Assembly (NCBI GenBank): GCA_946406115.1
Contig: OX291551.1
Span: forward strand, 15,004,001-15,068,000
Origin: Apoda limacodes
Lineage: Eukaryota; Arthropoda; Insecta; Lepidoptera; Limacodidae
Length of the DNA stretch: 64,000 nucleotides
Direction of reading: 5' to 3'
The translations under genes were made by a program, and so were the position numbers. Below, piece by piece: positions 12,274-24,239 of this stretch. Below the pieces are notes generated by a model, which had not been told where the DNA came from, ran no database searches, and was given only the letters and a program-made list of their open reading frames with translations. Numbering within the stretch: position 1 is the stretch's first letter; the number at the start of each line of letters is the position of its first letter.

Positions 12274-12342
12274 TCAATTGGTGTAGTGGTTATAACGTTT
12301 GATAAGCATACGAAGGGCCGTGGTTCGATCCCAACAGTAATC
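12274..12342 (+). other. tRNA-like sequence (pseudogene or SINE head)
   Basis: A-box-like TTGGTGTAGTGG (12278-12289) and B-box GGTTCGATCCC (12322-12332) at tRNA spacing, resembling tRNA-Val in the D-arm. The anticodon stem has a mismatch, the loop lacks U33 and the T-stem is poor, so a functional tRNA is unlikely. Confidence 0.5.
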
Positions 12343-13429
12343 CCATATGCTTTTTGTTTATTGTCGCGAACTGTAGAGGAAATCTTAATTTCTTATTTTC
12401 GTTTTACTGGCATATTGTAAGGTTAAATAAATAAATAAAGTAATAGAAACTAAATTATGAAAGGCTAACTCTTTGACAGGATTTAAATAGTTATTAATTG
12501 AAAGTGAATAAGGGTAGTTATGGGGAAGGTTATTGTATTAGAAATCTACTTAATCAAGTTCAGTGTGACGATAATTTAAATCATGACTAGGACGTATTAT
12601 AACAGCTTTCTTAGATTGGTACATCACTCGTGTGCGACAAGTTAGTTAAGATAAATGGTTAGGGCTTAGATAGTTATATTATGTAGAATTTAATCTTAAA
12701 ATCAAAGTTCACTCGCCATGCTAGTGACTGTCTAAACTCATACCTTCTTAGAGTCAGGGTTACTTAGGTTTACAATGTAGCGGTCCTAATCACGCCATTA
12801 GACGATCATTGCCTAAAAGAAATTCTATTTTTAGTTTTCCGCGGTAGTAGCGTTTAGTAGGTAGGGGTAGGTTGGCGCGTTTTTGTAGGGGGGGGTTTCT
12901 ACAGGCGCTTACGCAGTTGTGCTAGCTCAGCAGCCACACCAGGTGTAGTTTACGTATTCTGAACGTAGGACGGAGCAAGTGTATCGACACATGTTGCGTC
13001 GCACACCAGAACATAACCAAGGCTCTATGGTGCTAAAGTCATCCCATCAGGCCTCTTTCCATTATCTCTAAAAAGTCCATAAGGTGCTAAGTTTGAAGGA
13101 AAACACGCAGTCGGAAGAGCTCTCCTAATGAGATCATTAAAAGTACAATGGCGATACATGCGGCCATGAACTGAATACCTCGTTCATCAACACTGTGTTC
13201 ACAGGGTAAAACTGTGCTTCACAAACATTGGTACCCAGACGCAAACAAAAAGAAATTCGTAAAGTGTGCCTAATTTAGATAGATGTCAAATTTAAATGGC
13301 CGCTTACTAAAGCAGCTGCCGTGGTTACCTTTCACCAGTCATCGTTACTACCACCGCGTATGACCGATGGTGACTTGGCCCATCTTTATTAACGACGAAG
13401 GCGCTGTACAGGTAGTACCGTGCTGCGGT

Positions 13430-13830
13430 AAGATCATGCCGGAAATCTCTATAAAACAGTGGGAGGTCCGGCAGGCGTTGCTTTATGTAGACTTTCATAA
13501 GTCGAGTGGGCCAGATGGTATACCAGAAGTGGTGCCTTAACAGTGTATTCCTGAGTTGTATCCTGTTCTCACGTGCCCCTTCGCAATTTTCTACCGCTCG
13601 CCCTTTCCACAATAGACAATTTCCGTCTTTATGGAAGACTGCGAATGTGCACCCGGTGCCCAAAAGGGCGATAGATCAGATACATCAAATTACAGACCTA
13701 TCCCTATTACCACTCTCCTCTTCAAGGTGATATAGCGTGTAATCAACAAGATTCTAAGATACCTAGAAAAACACGATCTGGTCAGCGACCGTCAATACCT
13801 TTCGCCACAGTCGCTCGACTGGTGACTATC
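13430..13830 (+). mobile_element. LINE reverse-transcriptase fragment
   Basis: Reading across frames gives VRQALLYVDFHKSSGPDGIP, PELYPVLT, KGDRSDTSNYRPIPITTLL and KILRYLEKHDLVSDRQY, the finger/palm blocks of a lepidopteran non-LTR RT. Frameshifts and stops (the TAA after EVVP) show that it is dead. Both ends are truncated. Confidence 0.75.
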
Positions 13831-13963
13831 GAAGTTGCCATCTTACGGAATGCCCGAGGGTTTGTGCAAATGGGTGGCTACCTTTTTGTCCGGCAGATAT
13901 AGTATTCATAGCGCATAGACCATTCCTGTGATGGGGATCGAGGCGGTCTGCTCGCATGGTGTT

Positions 13964-14215
13964 GGTGCGTTCGGTAATCGGTAATGGTAACAAAATGTAA
14001 CCATCGCTGGGAAAGCTGACAATAATATGTATTATAATATGCACGGTACCTATGTGAACTGTATAAAAACTGACAAGATTCAGTGGTGCGTTTAGTAGCT
14101 ACGGTATTATGGTAAAAAAAATGTAACCATTGCCGGGAAGGCTGAAAATAGGATAGCATTATAATATGTATAGTACCTATGTTAACTGTAAAACTGACAA
14201 GATTTGGTGGTGCGG
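13964..14215 (+). repeat. Tandem duplication, period 121-124 bp
   Basis: Units begin GGTGCGTT at 13964 and 14085 and a third starts GGTGCGG at 14209. Shared blocks are 'aaaatgtaaccat.gc.ggga', 'ataatatg', 'ggtacctatgt.aactgta' and 'actgacaagatt'. About 80% alike. Confidence 0.85.
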
Positions 14216-14283
14216 TAAAGATTCAATGTTGCAATAACACGGTTTTTGTAGAGTTGTTTTATTGCATATATATAATCTATAAT

Positions 14284-14385
14284 GTTTTATCATCACCATC
14301 ATCACTATATCAGCCTATTTCGGACCACTGCTGGACATAAGCCTCGTCTTAGTCCACATACAGCCACAGCCGGCCACCTTCTTAA
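14284..14385 (+). repeat. Lepidopteran LINE 3'-tail-like repeat
   Basis: 'atcaccatcatcac...cagcctatttcggaccactgctggacataagcctc' matches from memory the common 'catcatcatcagcc...ccactgctggacataggcctc' repeat of moth RTE-type elements. Confidence 0.55.
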
Positions 14386-14389
14386 ATTT

Positions 14390-15830
14390 TGATTTCCTCA
14401 TTTTGAATTCAATCTTTTAGAGATTTTACAAGCATAGCTATTGCAACTTTTAACTTGTGGACTAGCCCCGCTCTAAGTATTCACGATTGGGTAAAATACT
14501 TTATTTAATACAGAATTTTGTTTGTTTGTTTGCTTGTTAAAGGTAATATGAATCGATTATACTTATACAGATATTTATAAATTGTTTTCTGTGACTTACA
14601 TATAGACGACTTTATTGAAAAAAATATACAGAATTATAGGACTGCATCATCAAGAAGTTAAAATAAAACACCGACTTGGTATTTTAAAGTTAACTTTAAT
14701 TCTTTGATATAGAGACGGAAAGGTATTATCAGTCAAATATATGTTCTGCTATTAATCATCGTCATCGTAACAATTAGATCTGACAATAATGATCTACGTT
14801 TATTAGGTAGTAGGTATGAATGAAAAAAAGAAGTTAAAATTATTTAATAAAATCAACATCAAACAAAACACTCAATTACAGTTGAAATTATGAACACTAC
14901 GTTCAGCTACTTATTGATCAGATGAATAGATAACACAAAAAAGGTTTCACACAAAAACATTGAAACATGAAACAGAATCTTAATCACATAAAATACTTAT
15001 TACAAAAACATCGATAATTTAAAACAAACAAATACAACCAATCATGACTTCATATCTAGTGATCAAGATTAGTCTTAATGTTTTATAATTCTTCTTCACT
15101 ATCCTCGTCGCTGTTGAAGGTAGTAGTATCTGCCAAAAAGCGGTCCAGAATAAATTACTTAATTTATACATTAATTAATAGTTCAAAGTTATAAATACAT
15201 ATAAATAAATCGTTGAGTGAATATCTTTCTACTATCATTAGCTTGTGAAGTATCATCATCAGTTATCTCCTTTAAATCAGAGCGGTACAGAAAAACCCAT
15301 CTGCTTCTTTTCACCCATAATTAATAGGCAAATGAGTAATTGGCGTCTTTTCCAATGCATTTGACCAAATATTTGAAATATATTTAGCTCGTAAGATTTA
15401 TTGATCGAGTACCGGTTTTGAAGGTGGTAATACAGAGGCATCAAACGTGTGTAGGCATTTATCAAAACGCTCAATTTCTCTGGCATGACTAAACCTTTTT
15501 AAAAATATTTTTATCGAGCTTTTACTGTGCACTTTGGAACTCCATATATATCAGATATGAACTCTTCTAACTGTCTATTTAAATGGCTGTGTATAGGCTG
15601 TGTATAGTTGGTCAAGGCTGAGTTCGATTAGAGCTTGTTAAAATTGCACATTTTTTGAAAAAATATTAAAAGGTTTTATTTATCCCTTACGGTGAAAAGA
15701 AGGTGAATACACAGCCAGTAATAGCATGAAATGCAGGAAGACTTTTCGCTAATGTGTCACCAATTTGCACATCAATTTGAGTGACATTAATGATACTTCT
15801 TTTAGTAAATTTCCAGTTTCTATAAAAAAT
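14390..15830. other. AT-rich intergenic, no gene seen
   Basis: Only short open frames (for example 15277-15486, -) without recognisable motifs. Confidence 0.4.
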
Positions 15831-15841
15831 TTGTGATGTAA

Positions 15842-16075
15842 TCATTCGAAATTTCCTAACATTATTATTAGTATATCAGTATCTGAACACTTGACAACAA
15901 CATTAGAAGGATCAACAATGCTCTTAATATGAAACACTATCTTCGTATCCGCTTCTTCGTGGTCTCCGCATTGCAAAATAATGTTTTCGGTTTTTTGAAC
16001 TAATATACCATCGCTCTCATAACAGAAACATTGATCCTCAAAATGTAACCCTTTATAACTCAACCTCATATACAT
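15842..16075 (-). pseudogene. Fragment of a transposon-associated protein (HEEADT...SDTD type)
   Basis: The - strand gives CGDHEEADTKIVFHI followed by VVVKCSDTDILIIMLGN. The pairing of 'EADT..I..H' and 'D.SDTDVL.LLL' occurs in uncharacterised repeat-encoded animal proteins. I recognise the motif pair but not a named family. Truncated both sides. The adjacent piggyBac remnant is unrelated by sequence. Confidence 0.5.
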
Positions 16076-16303
16076 ATCATATACACGTATTTTTTTATTT
16101 TACTTTTCTTTTATTAGAAAAGTACAAAATTGAAAAAAAGGGGAGTGACAGATATGTTACATTGTCTCAAACTGCTCCTTTAAGATGTATGGAATGCTCT
16201 AAAACAGTTATTTTGTTTATTGTAGCATAACGCTACGCTACCCATCTGACACATGGTTTGTGTCACGCTACCACATTAAGGATACTTACACCGGATCCTC
16301 TTC

Positions 16304-17450
16304 TCAGCCAACACGGGTCAATGTGTCTTGTCGTACAGCTACTGTAGGGACATACTGACCTGACCCTTTACGCTTTTTGGCGTGAATTTCTGGCTCAATG
16401 TTTCGCCATGTTATAGTTGCCTTTGTCCCGATCTTGCATAATACCGTAGCAATCTCTTCTCGGAAATCGGCTGACGACAACAGATTCTCTTGCATGTTTC
16501 TGGTTTTGTACACTCTCTTATACATCAACCAGGCATTGGACATGGCAAGATCTAAGAAATGGTAAAACATACGGACCTGCCGTCTTTTGCTTTGGAGTTT
16601 GATCTTATATCTCCCCATTATGCTGTCGATCAAACCAACACCGCCCATGTTATGGTTATATTCTCCAACTATGTTTGGTCGATCAATGGTTACATATCGT
16701 TTATTTACCTTATCATACCTTGAAACTTGAGCTTTATGTAGTTCGCCCACAAAACTCCAAGCAAGTGTGACTATTTTATTGTCTGTCCAGGCAACTGTGG
16801 AAATCTCTGTTCCTTTAACACGGCCAACATATTCAATTGAGTAGCCTCGTTCTTTGTTGGAGATCTCTTTATTAAGGGGGATTTTGCTATCAGGTATGCG
16901 ATTACGTCGTATTGTCCCCAGACTAAGAATTCCTTGTTTGGCTAGATATATCAAAAGAGGCAAAGCTGTAAAATAATTATCGAAATAAAGGCGGTAGTTT
17001 TGATTTCGCGGTATTTCACGAGAAAGTCTCACAACAACATTTGATGCAGCTCCCAAATCTGGTTCACTAGGCTCAACCTTATTTTCTGCTCCAGTTTCGG
17101 GCTCAAATTTGTATGCAAATCCGCTCACGCCACTGTAGCCCCATTTATTTGGCTTCTTAGGGTTATACCTTTTTAAATTGTATCTTGCTTTAGTTGAACA
17201 AATTTGCTCATCCACTCAAATATTTTTCCAAAGGCACATTCTGGCAGATTTCATTTACGGTCATGGTCTGTATGATCGCGAGGAACATTATTGGTATTAT
17301 CGTTTAAAAGTATAAATGTCCTTATTCTTTCGAATTTATTTACAGGCATTGTGTCTTTTACAAGAGGTGTTCCTATGTTCCCGCTCCAATGTTTCGTGAA
17401 TCTTGAAAGATGCACCAACGACATGATGTATAATTTTTTAAACATTCTTA
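16304..17450 (-). pseudogene. PiggyBac-type transposase (DDE_Tnp_1_7), inactive
   Basis: The main frame (17215-16304, 303 aa) has the first catalytic D in DEQICSTKAR, the second in LYFDNYFTALPLL, then MGGVGLIDSIMGRYK, where family members have GGVDxxD. The third catalytic D is therefore G, though the second D of that motif remains. Just upstream the reading jumps frame (EKYLSG then stop): two bases seem lost before DEQ. The preceding segment (17445-17251) gives MPVNKFERIRTFILLNDNTN, matching the piggyBac N-terminal 'M..NRF..I...L.F.DN' block. The C-terminal Cys-rich zinc domain is not visible. No TTAA-flanked ends identified. Confidence 0.85.
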
Positions 17451-17744
17451 GACCTTGATACTCTGATCCAGTTCTTTTTCAAAATATTTCCAAAAAGCTT
17501 GATTTAAAGCATTGCCAATCAAACGAATCTTTACATTGTGCAAAAAGATCTTAGTAAGACTTTTCGTGTCAAAGAGACGGATACTCAGCAATCGATCCAC
17601 ACGCAAATTAAAATAATTAGACCGCGAATAAAGTTGATTCACATATGATCCGCGAGTGTGTACAGAGCTTTTCCGCGTCCCCCATCCCAATAACCCCCTC
17701 AAAGTTGAGCCAGTTCCCGTACCTCCCTACTACTTTGGATGAAT

Positions 17745-18144
17745 TCAATGCCGATGGCGAGCGGTGCGATGGTACAAAGTAGCCATGGGCATTATTGCAA
17801 ACAATTCTTCAGACTTAAGGACTACTACGGCTTGTGAGTTTGGGATTTGGGAGTTGAACCCAGTCAAAAGGGCTAAGCTGGTATCCGGGTACACCTGCCC
17901 GAAAATGGCAACAGCACTCCATATGGGGCTTAGCTTGCGACTTGTAAAGCACCAAACTTTGGCCCGAGGTGAAGTACTGCTTCGCTCTGTAGAGTACACC
18001 AAGTTTTTTGGACGCCAGCTTCACATTGTCTTGCAAATGATCTCGCAACTGAACATCGCTGAAGATGTCAATACCAAGGGTCCCAATAATCTTGGCGATA
18101 CAGAGTGTGGTGGCGGTGAATGCCCCGCGGTTGAATCGGACCAA
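17745..18144 (-). mobile_element. LINE RT thumb fragment
   Basis: Reads LGIDIFSDVQLRDHL, KLASKKLGVLYRAKQYFTSG, LYKSQAKPHMECCCH and GYQLSPFDWVQ. These are the C-terminal RT blocks of the LINE family whose next segment (FDSVQRRAVRIVDDP) is seen at 3268. The long + strand frame over the same DNA (17764-18222) is its antisense shadow. Confidence 0.8.
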
Positions 18145-18669
18145 GTTTTTCCGTCCTCAGACCTTGGACAGAGTGGTCTATATATACAGATTGGTTATAG
18201 GAGGAGGATGATTGGTTATTAAACTTTATAACGGTGTAACTTGCGAAGTTGTTTGTATTTAAATAATAGCATCGGAAATATCACCGCCATTTTGATAACT
18301 ACTTTTTTTAACAAGTATGATCGTAGTTGTGTAACATTACAATTAAACTAAACGATATTTCGACACAGTCCGTCCGCGACCACAGTGTAACAGTGACACT
18401 GTACCGAAATAACAGAAACTAATAAAAATTAAAACATATTGTGGTAAGACCTGTTTAATTTAATTATTAACTTTTAAATAATAAACTAATATTAATACAT
18501 TTTCTCTACTACTCGAACGCAACTTTGTAACTAGATAAATTAATTCAATCAGTAATAATATTTAGAGTTCCGTGGTGATTTCAATTAAATATATTTTCAC
18601 TATCTATCTTCTCTATGTTTATTTATTCACCTTAAGGTGCTAATTTGGGCGAATTCCACCTATTTAGTT

Positions 18670-18745
18670 GACGGCTCCTTGGCTTATTGGTAGTTTTGAA
18701 GTCTGCGGATCCTAGGGGCGCAGGTTTGATCCGCGTCCAGAAAAA
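18670..18745 (+). other. tRNA-like SINE head (degenerate)
   Basis: A-box-like TGGCTTATTGGTAG (18680-18693) and B-box-like AGGTTTGATCC (18722-18732) at tRNA spacing, with poor cloverleaf pairing. Confidence 0.4.
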
Positions 18746-18749
18746 ATAT

Positions 18750-21700
18750 CTATGATATAAGAATTTGTGTTTGTCTTAAGTGTTTTAAGAGTTTTCTACC
18801 ATGTATGTATTTAGAAAAAGTATGTAAGTGTATATTTATTTGTATCCGTTACTTAAAACGTTAGCTAAACAACGTTTGTAATGTACCAATCACCCATATC
18901 AAAAGCATTGTCTAGATTGTGACCAAATGTGTGTGTGTTTGACCTGTGTGTAGATACTTACTTTCAGTGCTAATTTAAGATATTGGCTGCACATGCTCTA
19001 TAAGGTAGATTGGTAAATGCGCTGTTAAAATAGCGTTCCGCCATTTTATTTGTTTACGTTTGGGGAATAGAACGATTACAATGCCTATGGAATCAAAGAT
19101 TATGATCTTGCCAGGTATTCTGTGTGCAATCGTTGCTCGCGTAGAATAAAACCCGACCAAAGCGCCAGTTGAACTTCCGCGCTATGGGTTCAGTAAAAAC
19201 TTTAATGCTTTCTAAATAATAATAAATAATAGCTAGAAATCATGTTTTTTTTCGTTATTGCTATTGCGAAGTGTTAGCACACGGAAAACAAATGTGCACA
19301 CAAAATTTTTGCAAAATTAAGTAATTAATTAACCTATTTGTAATTATATGGTGTTTTACTTTTAGAGTCGATCACTATTAATTTTAAGCTTGTATGTAAT
19401 ACCTTAAATTTACAATAGAGCAAAAATGAAGAACATGATTTGTGTATGTATTTCTTCTAATTTTTTTACTTCATTTTTTTATTGTTTGCCGATTTATCCG
19501 ACCGACGCGATAACACACATTCTGTGGAAATTTTAAGATTCCACCTCTTCAAATTAAATAATTTGTATATAAATTATATTGTACCTATTAAATAAATTGC
19601 ACTGTTTCTGCAGCCTTACCTGAAGGTGCTATGAACTAAAAATTAAACAGTTCTTTTATTCTGACTAGAAAAATGGAAATAAGTAAGGATTTCGCGAAAA
19701 AGATAACAAAACTGCCTTGGTGTAAAAATAGATGCAAAGCGGGCGCGGGCGCGGCATAACGTGACGCGTGTCGTTACGTGCACCGGCAAAAGCAGTAAAG
19801 CACACGTCCGCAGGTTACTTCTGCATGCGTGCAGCCATACTGAACTTGAGAGCATTTGATCGCAATAATAACTTATTATCTTCATTTTTGTTATCTTCAT
19901 GTTTGGTTTTGCAGAGACAATCATATTTGCTAACTATTTCTATGAGTTTATTGAAAAAAAAACACTCGTAAACTGTATTACTTTGTAAATAAATACAACC
20001 TGCCGTGCGTGCGAACTTGCAGCACTGACCGATGCGTGTGCGTGCATGCCTGGTCTGGCGTCTAACAGAGAGAGCAATAGTATAAGAATTGTATTGTGAG
20101 CTTGAAACATATTATAAAGTAGGTAAGTAATGATTTTATTGTTAAATGATTAATCTGGGGCAAAGGTCGCTCGTGACAATTTTAATGGGTGTTCACTAAA
20201 TGCTCACTTTTTATTATTCTATTTACATACTAACTAACATAAATTTATTCACCCATTTAAATTTCCAATCGCGCATCGTCATGCGTGTATGTTTTGTCCA
20301 TAATTTTGTGACCCTTTGCCTTTATTTCAAGCTGGATTACTAAAATCTTTTCGCACTGTTTAATCACATCACAATAATCACATTTTATTTTGCCTACTTA
20401 TCAGACAATTACAAACGTTTTATGTAGGTATGTACTTATGTACAAAAACTCGCGCGTACGAACTAAAACATTAGCGGCAACAGCCCGCTGGCCGGACCAA
20501 AGGCAGGGTCAAGCTGGCAACAGTATTTTACTTTATGTAGCGCGATCTTCAATTTTTTAGTCAATAATTCTAATGAAATATTTTCTTTTGGATACCAATT
20601 ACTAAAGTTAATTGATTTCTAAAACAATTGATGGATACCACGTATAATTACATAGCGGAGTTTGGGTCCTAAGTTTGTTAACGGCAGTCATAAAACGTTT
20701 TATCTAACTTTTATTGCGGTATTGGATAGTCCCATTTTTTTTTCCTAAAATTAAATGGTCATAATGGAAATCCAACACAATAACTACCGTTACTTTAAAA
20801 ATATCTTAATGTTTCCTTTGACAAAATAAATTATAAATAAATAATATGTTTAAAAATAACATTTATACTGTTTCAAATTATTATCCGTTAATAACGCTAG
20901 CATGACATTCAAGAACGCCGGCCTGACAACACTTCGGTTATTAGGGTAAGACTCCTGTACATCTTGTGTACTTACGGCGCACTGTACGGCGAGGACAATA
21001 AATTTGGATTAGGTTGAAATTCAATTCTATTCGAATTTTACAACTTATCGTAAAGCGGAAATCAGGGTAGGCCAATAATAAGCACCACAACAATACACTC
21101 AGCTATATCTGTTATAAATTTTCCTAATACTTATAGCATTATTAGGCAAAAAGGCGGGGACCCGTATGAAAAATACTTTGACCAAGATACTGTGAAGCTA
21201 TTCACATTAAGCGCGTCCGGTTCGTGATGGACGGAAACAAATTCATGCCTTTTTTTATTTATTCCACTCGCAATTTAATCGATTCTTGGGTCCCCAAAAG
21301 AATCGTAAATCCGACGAAACGCGTTATCCGCAAGTTTCCATTCTATGGGCGCGTTCTTTTTCGGATGTAGAATCATTATTTTCATTACTTTTGTCACCTG
21401 TCATCCCTTAGTTTAGCATTAGTATCAAAAATATCAAAATTTTAGTATCATCTGTAACAAACTGTCGTGCGTTCGTTTACGATATTTTTGTTATTTTTGT
21501 CACTTTTGCCACCGAAAAATGAGACTTTAGACCCATGTCTGGAGGTGGGGTTTTGGTGTTATTCTGTCATACTGCCTATACATATACATTTTTGGATATG
21601 CATGTTCATGGTAGTGTGTGTGTGTGTTTCATCTTAGTGTGTGTACGTCAACCGTTCGTTTTGCAAGTTTCGGTCGTTTCAAAGCTACACGAACGGTAGG

Positions 21701-22120
21701 TGTCGGTGGCAAAACTGGCGTTATCAAAAGTGTGAAAAGTATCATTCGTGAGAACTGTTAATCCCAGAACGAACGCGCCCTATGTCAGCATGTGTTCTGC
21801 AAGATTCTGCTTCCGCTTTTTGCTGGAATAATGTATGACGCAATGTACCACTGCAGTTTTCCCTACTTGAGTTACTCAAATGGGAAAATTGAATGTGGGA
21901 CACATTGAATTCTGTCAATATATGATTGATTTGACAATTCCTGTTTTTTTTTGTGAATTGTTCCAAACAAAGAAAGCGCCAGTCAATTCCAAAAAGAAAT
22001 TATATGTATTTATATGAGCTCCTGTCCGGAACATTGTCCACTGGTAGTTTTGTTAGAGCATAGGACTGAACTAGGTCCTAGCCAGAAAGGACAGCGTCCG
22101 AGAAGATCTCCAGTTGGTAA
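18750..22120. other. Intergenic, no gene recognised
   Basis: Mixed AT-rich sequence with a GC-richer patch at 19735-19830 (gcgggcgcgggcgcgg) and GT-rich runs near 21615-21650. Open frames in it are short and motif-free. Confidence 0.4.
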
Positions 22121-22149
22121 TTTTTTAATTTTAATTAAGATCTTATAGG

Positions 22150-22400
22150 GTTACTATAACCAGCTGAATTAAAAACAAACCAAAAAAAAACTGACGTACA
22201 AAATGTATCCACAGAATTTTCGTTATGAAATATGAAGCCCAACGTTTCGAGTAGTTCTTTCGTTTTTGTAAAATTATATAAGAAGCCAGAGTACGAAACT
22301 TCAAATAATAGCAAATTGTCCAAGTGAATCACCGATATCATGCCCTGACTACGCTGAAAAAATTCATGACAGGCCGCATCAACTTGGTAAAGACGCAAGG
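22150..22400 (-). pseudogene. DIRS/Gypsy-like reverse-transcriptase fragment
   Basis: The - strand reads FFQRSQGMISVIHLDNLLLF...TKTKELLETLGFIFHNENS, which follows the 'VYLDD.LL......T..LL..LGF.IN..KS' palm block. The catalytic LDD is LDN here, so it is dead. DIRS-like is my best guess. Confidence 0.55.
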
Positions 22401-22479
22401 TTCAGCAGTATCATAGCCGTTCTTTAATCCTCATGTTCAAAATGAGGAGTGGAAATCCGTTTATTTAAAGATTACAAGC

Positions 22480-22623
22480 CTACTGTGCCCACCTCGCGTC
22501 GAAATCGTCTTCGCTGGCGCTCGGGGAGGCGGTGGGCGCGTCGCCGGTGGCAGATGGCCCCTCCAGTTTAAAACCCTCGATGTGGAATGTGCTGCATATT
22601 TTCTTCTGGGTGGCAATTTCCAC
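22480..22623 (-). CDS. Orphan GC-rich coding segment, possible terminal exon
   Basis: One - strand frame reads STFHIEGFKLEG, then a Pro/Ala/Ser linker and SEDDFDARWAQ before TAG (22482-22480). An AATAAA on the same strand follows at 22465-22460. The GC content and acidic DDFDARW end look like host coding sequence against AT-rich flanks. A stop lies directly upstream of the frame (22626-22624), so it would need an acceptor near there (ctaag) or be a pseudogene piece. Another frame is open over the same bases. I do not recognise the protein. Confidence 0.3.
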   Translation of the reverse strand: MEIATQKKICSTFHIEGFKLEGPSATGDAPTASPSASEDDFDARWAQ

Positions 22624-23007
22624 TTAGCCAAAGGGAGTCTTAACTCCGCCTCTGTTTTTTTATTTACCTTCATATACTTTCCAAATTAAGTTACTTTTAC
22701 TTCTTTAGCACTCGTTAGCAAAAAAGTCACCTAGTCTGCGTTTCAGAAAAATGTGACACAAAAGTCTGTCAGTTCCACTAAGAGTCCTTAGGATCTAGGT
22801 TTTGTGATAATAATAATGATTTATTTCAGATAAAAGATAAATATCATTAAATTAATTATTAATTTTAATGAATATTGTATTAATTAAATATTTGACATCT
22901 GAACTCAATAGCGTTGATATCGTATTAATTACACCAGTTATGGCAGTGCTTAAAAGTTTTTGTTTATATATAAGGATGTTATCTCTATTTTAAGACATTT
23001 TTATTTG

Positions 23008-23393
23008 CAGGCCACTGTAATTTCCGGACTAATTCTTGGCCCCTGTATTAATTTCAAGTTGTCTGGAATTTCGTAGTGCTTAACAATGTCTTCTTTAGCC
23101 TCGTCGTTCAAACCATCAACTAAAATATTAGACCATCGACAGCCAACAATATTCTGAACGCAAGGGCCAAATTTCTCTTCCCTTGTACGTTAATTGTCTA
23201 ATAAACATAATATAGGTTCTAATTCAGTACTTAGCTCCGTGTAGGTCGGCGGCACGTTAGAGAACTCCCCGCGAGCAGACTCGGGTGCCGGCGTAGGTGC
23301 GGGCGTAGGCGCTGACACAGACCATGAACTGTTCATCGGTCCTGTTGGTGGGACTATCCACAGCTGCATCGAACAAATCAGTAACATCCTCAC
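23008..23393 (-). pseudogene. Gag-like retroelement ORF with internal stop
   Basis: One frame runs from 23393 to about 23010 with a single internal TAA near 23190. It gives a Pro-rich linker (SVSAPTPAPTPAPESARGEF), PPTYTELSTELEPILCLL, then after the stop VQNIVGCRWSNILVDGL and PDNLKLIQGPRISPEI. The 'RW..IL..GL......KY..P.NC.LL..P.L.PE' layout occurs in gag-like proteins of insect repeats, from memory. No protease or polymerase adjoins. Confidence 0.5.
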
Positions 23394-24239
23394 TGAATGA
23401 GAATTATTGCCGACTGTACTCTACACTTAGGTGTTATTGTAATACTCTTTGTGAAGATGAATTCCAACCATGTATTCACGGCATAGTCTCCCGAACTGTA
23501 CTCAAGAATAATTTGTGTGTCCGTCGATCAACCTCACGGATTGAACTGGAGTACTATAAATTTTAGGTCGGTATAGCCTTCCAGACTATACTCAATGCAC
23601 AGAAGTATAGAATAACTACATTCACAACATTGTGATAGCTACTCGGTAAGTATAACAAGGCCACGCGTTACGTACTCGGAGTGCCGTTGTAAGAAGAGTA
23701 TAGGATTAGTTAGATATGGGTACCTCTATTTCGCGAATCCTCCTGCAAATTATTTTCGTCCGTATACTTCTGGTCGTCAAAAAATAGCGCAAAATACCCA
23801 CCTCCCGATAATGAGCCATATTTCGTAGCAAAACGATGAAACGCATTAGATTTTGCTATGTTTTTGCTACCAAAAGCTATTCAAACGCTAACCGCCAACA
23901 ATCCTGCTACGAAGTAGTTAGATGGAACGCCCTAATTGTCGACTTGAGAACATTCTCCCTTTCTCAAAGGAATTGGGCTACATTCCATTTCATTTTTACT
24001 CTCTACCGTATGATTATCGCCCGGCAAAGTTGATTATCTAACCAGTTCCAAAACGGTTTGATAGTTCACTTTGACTCTAAACAGGCGTGATTTTCAATGG
24101 ATTTTAAGGGAATGTAAATAATTGACTTGACAGTTGAAAAATTACTCTACGCAATGTCATAGCTCTCTATGCCAAGGTTACCTTGTTAACAAACCGTGGC
24201 TCTAAGCATTATAAATAGGTTAAACCCACGGATTTTTGG

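Noticed and set aside
12274..12342. Functional tRNA gene
   Set aside because: The anticodon and T stems do not pair properly and U33 is absent; kept only as a tRNA-like relic.
17764..18222. 152-codon + strand frame
   Set aside because: Antisense shadow of a clear LINE RT fragment on the - strand.
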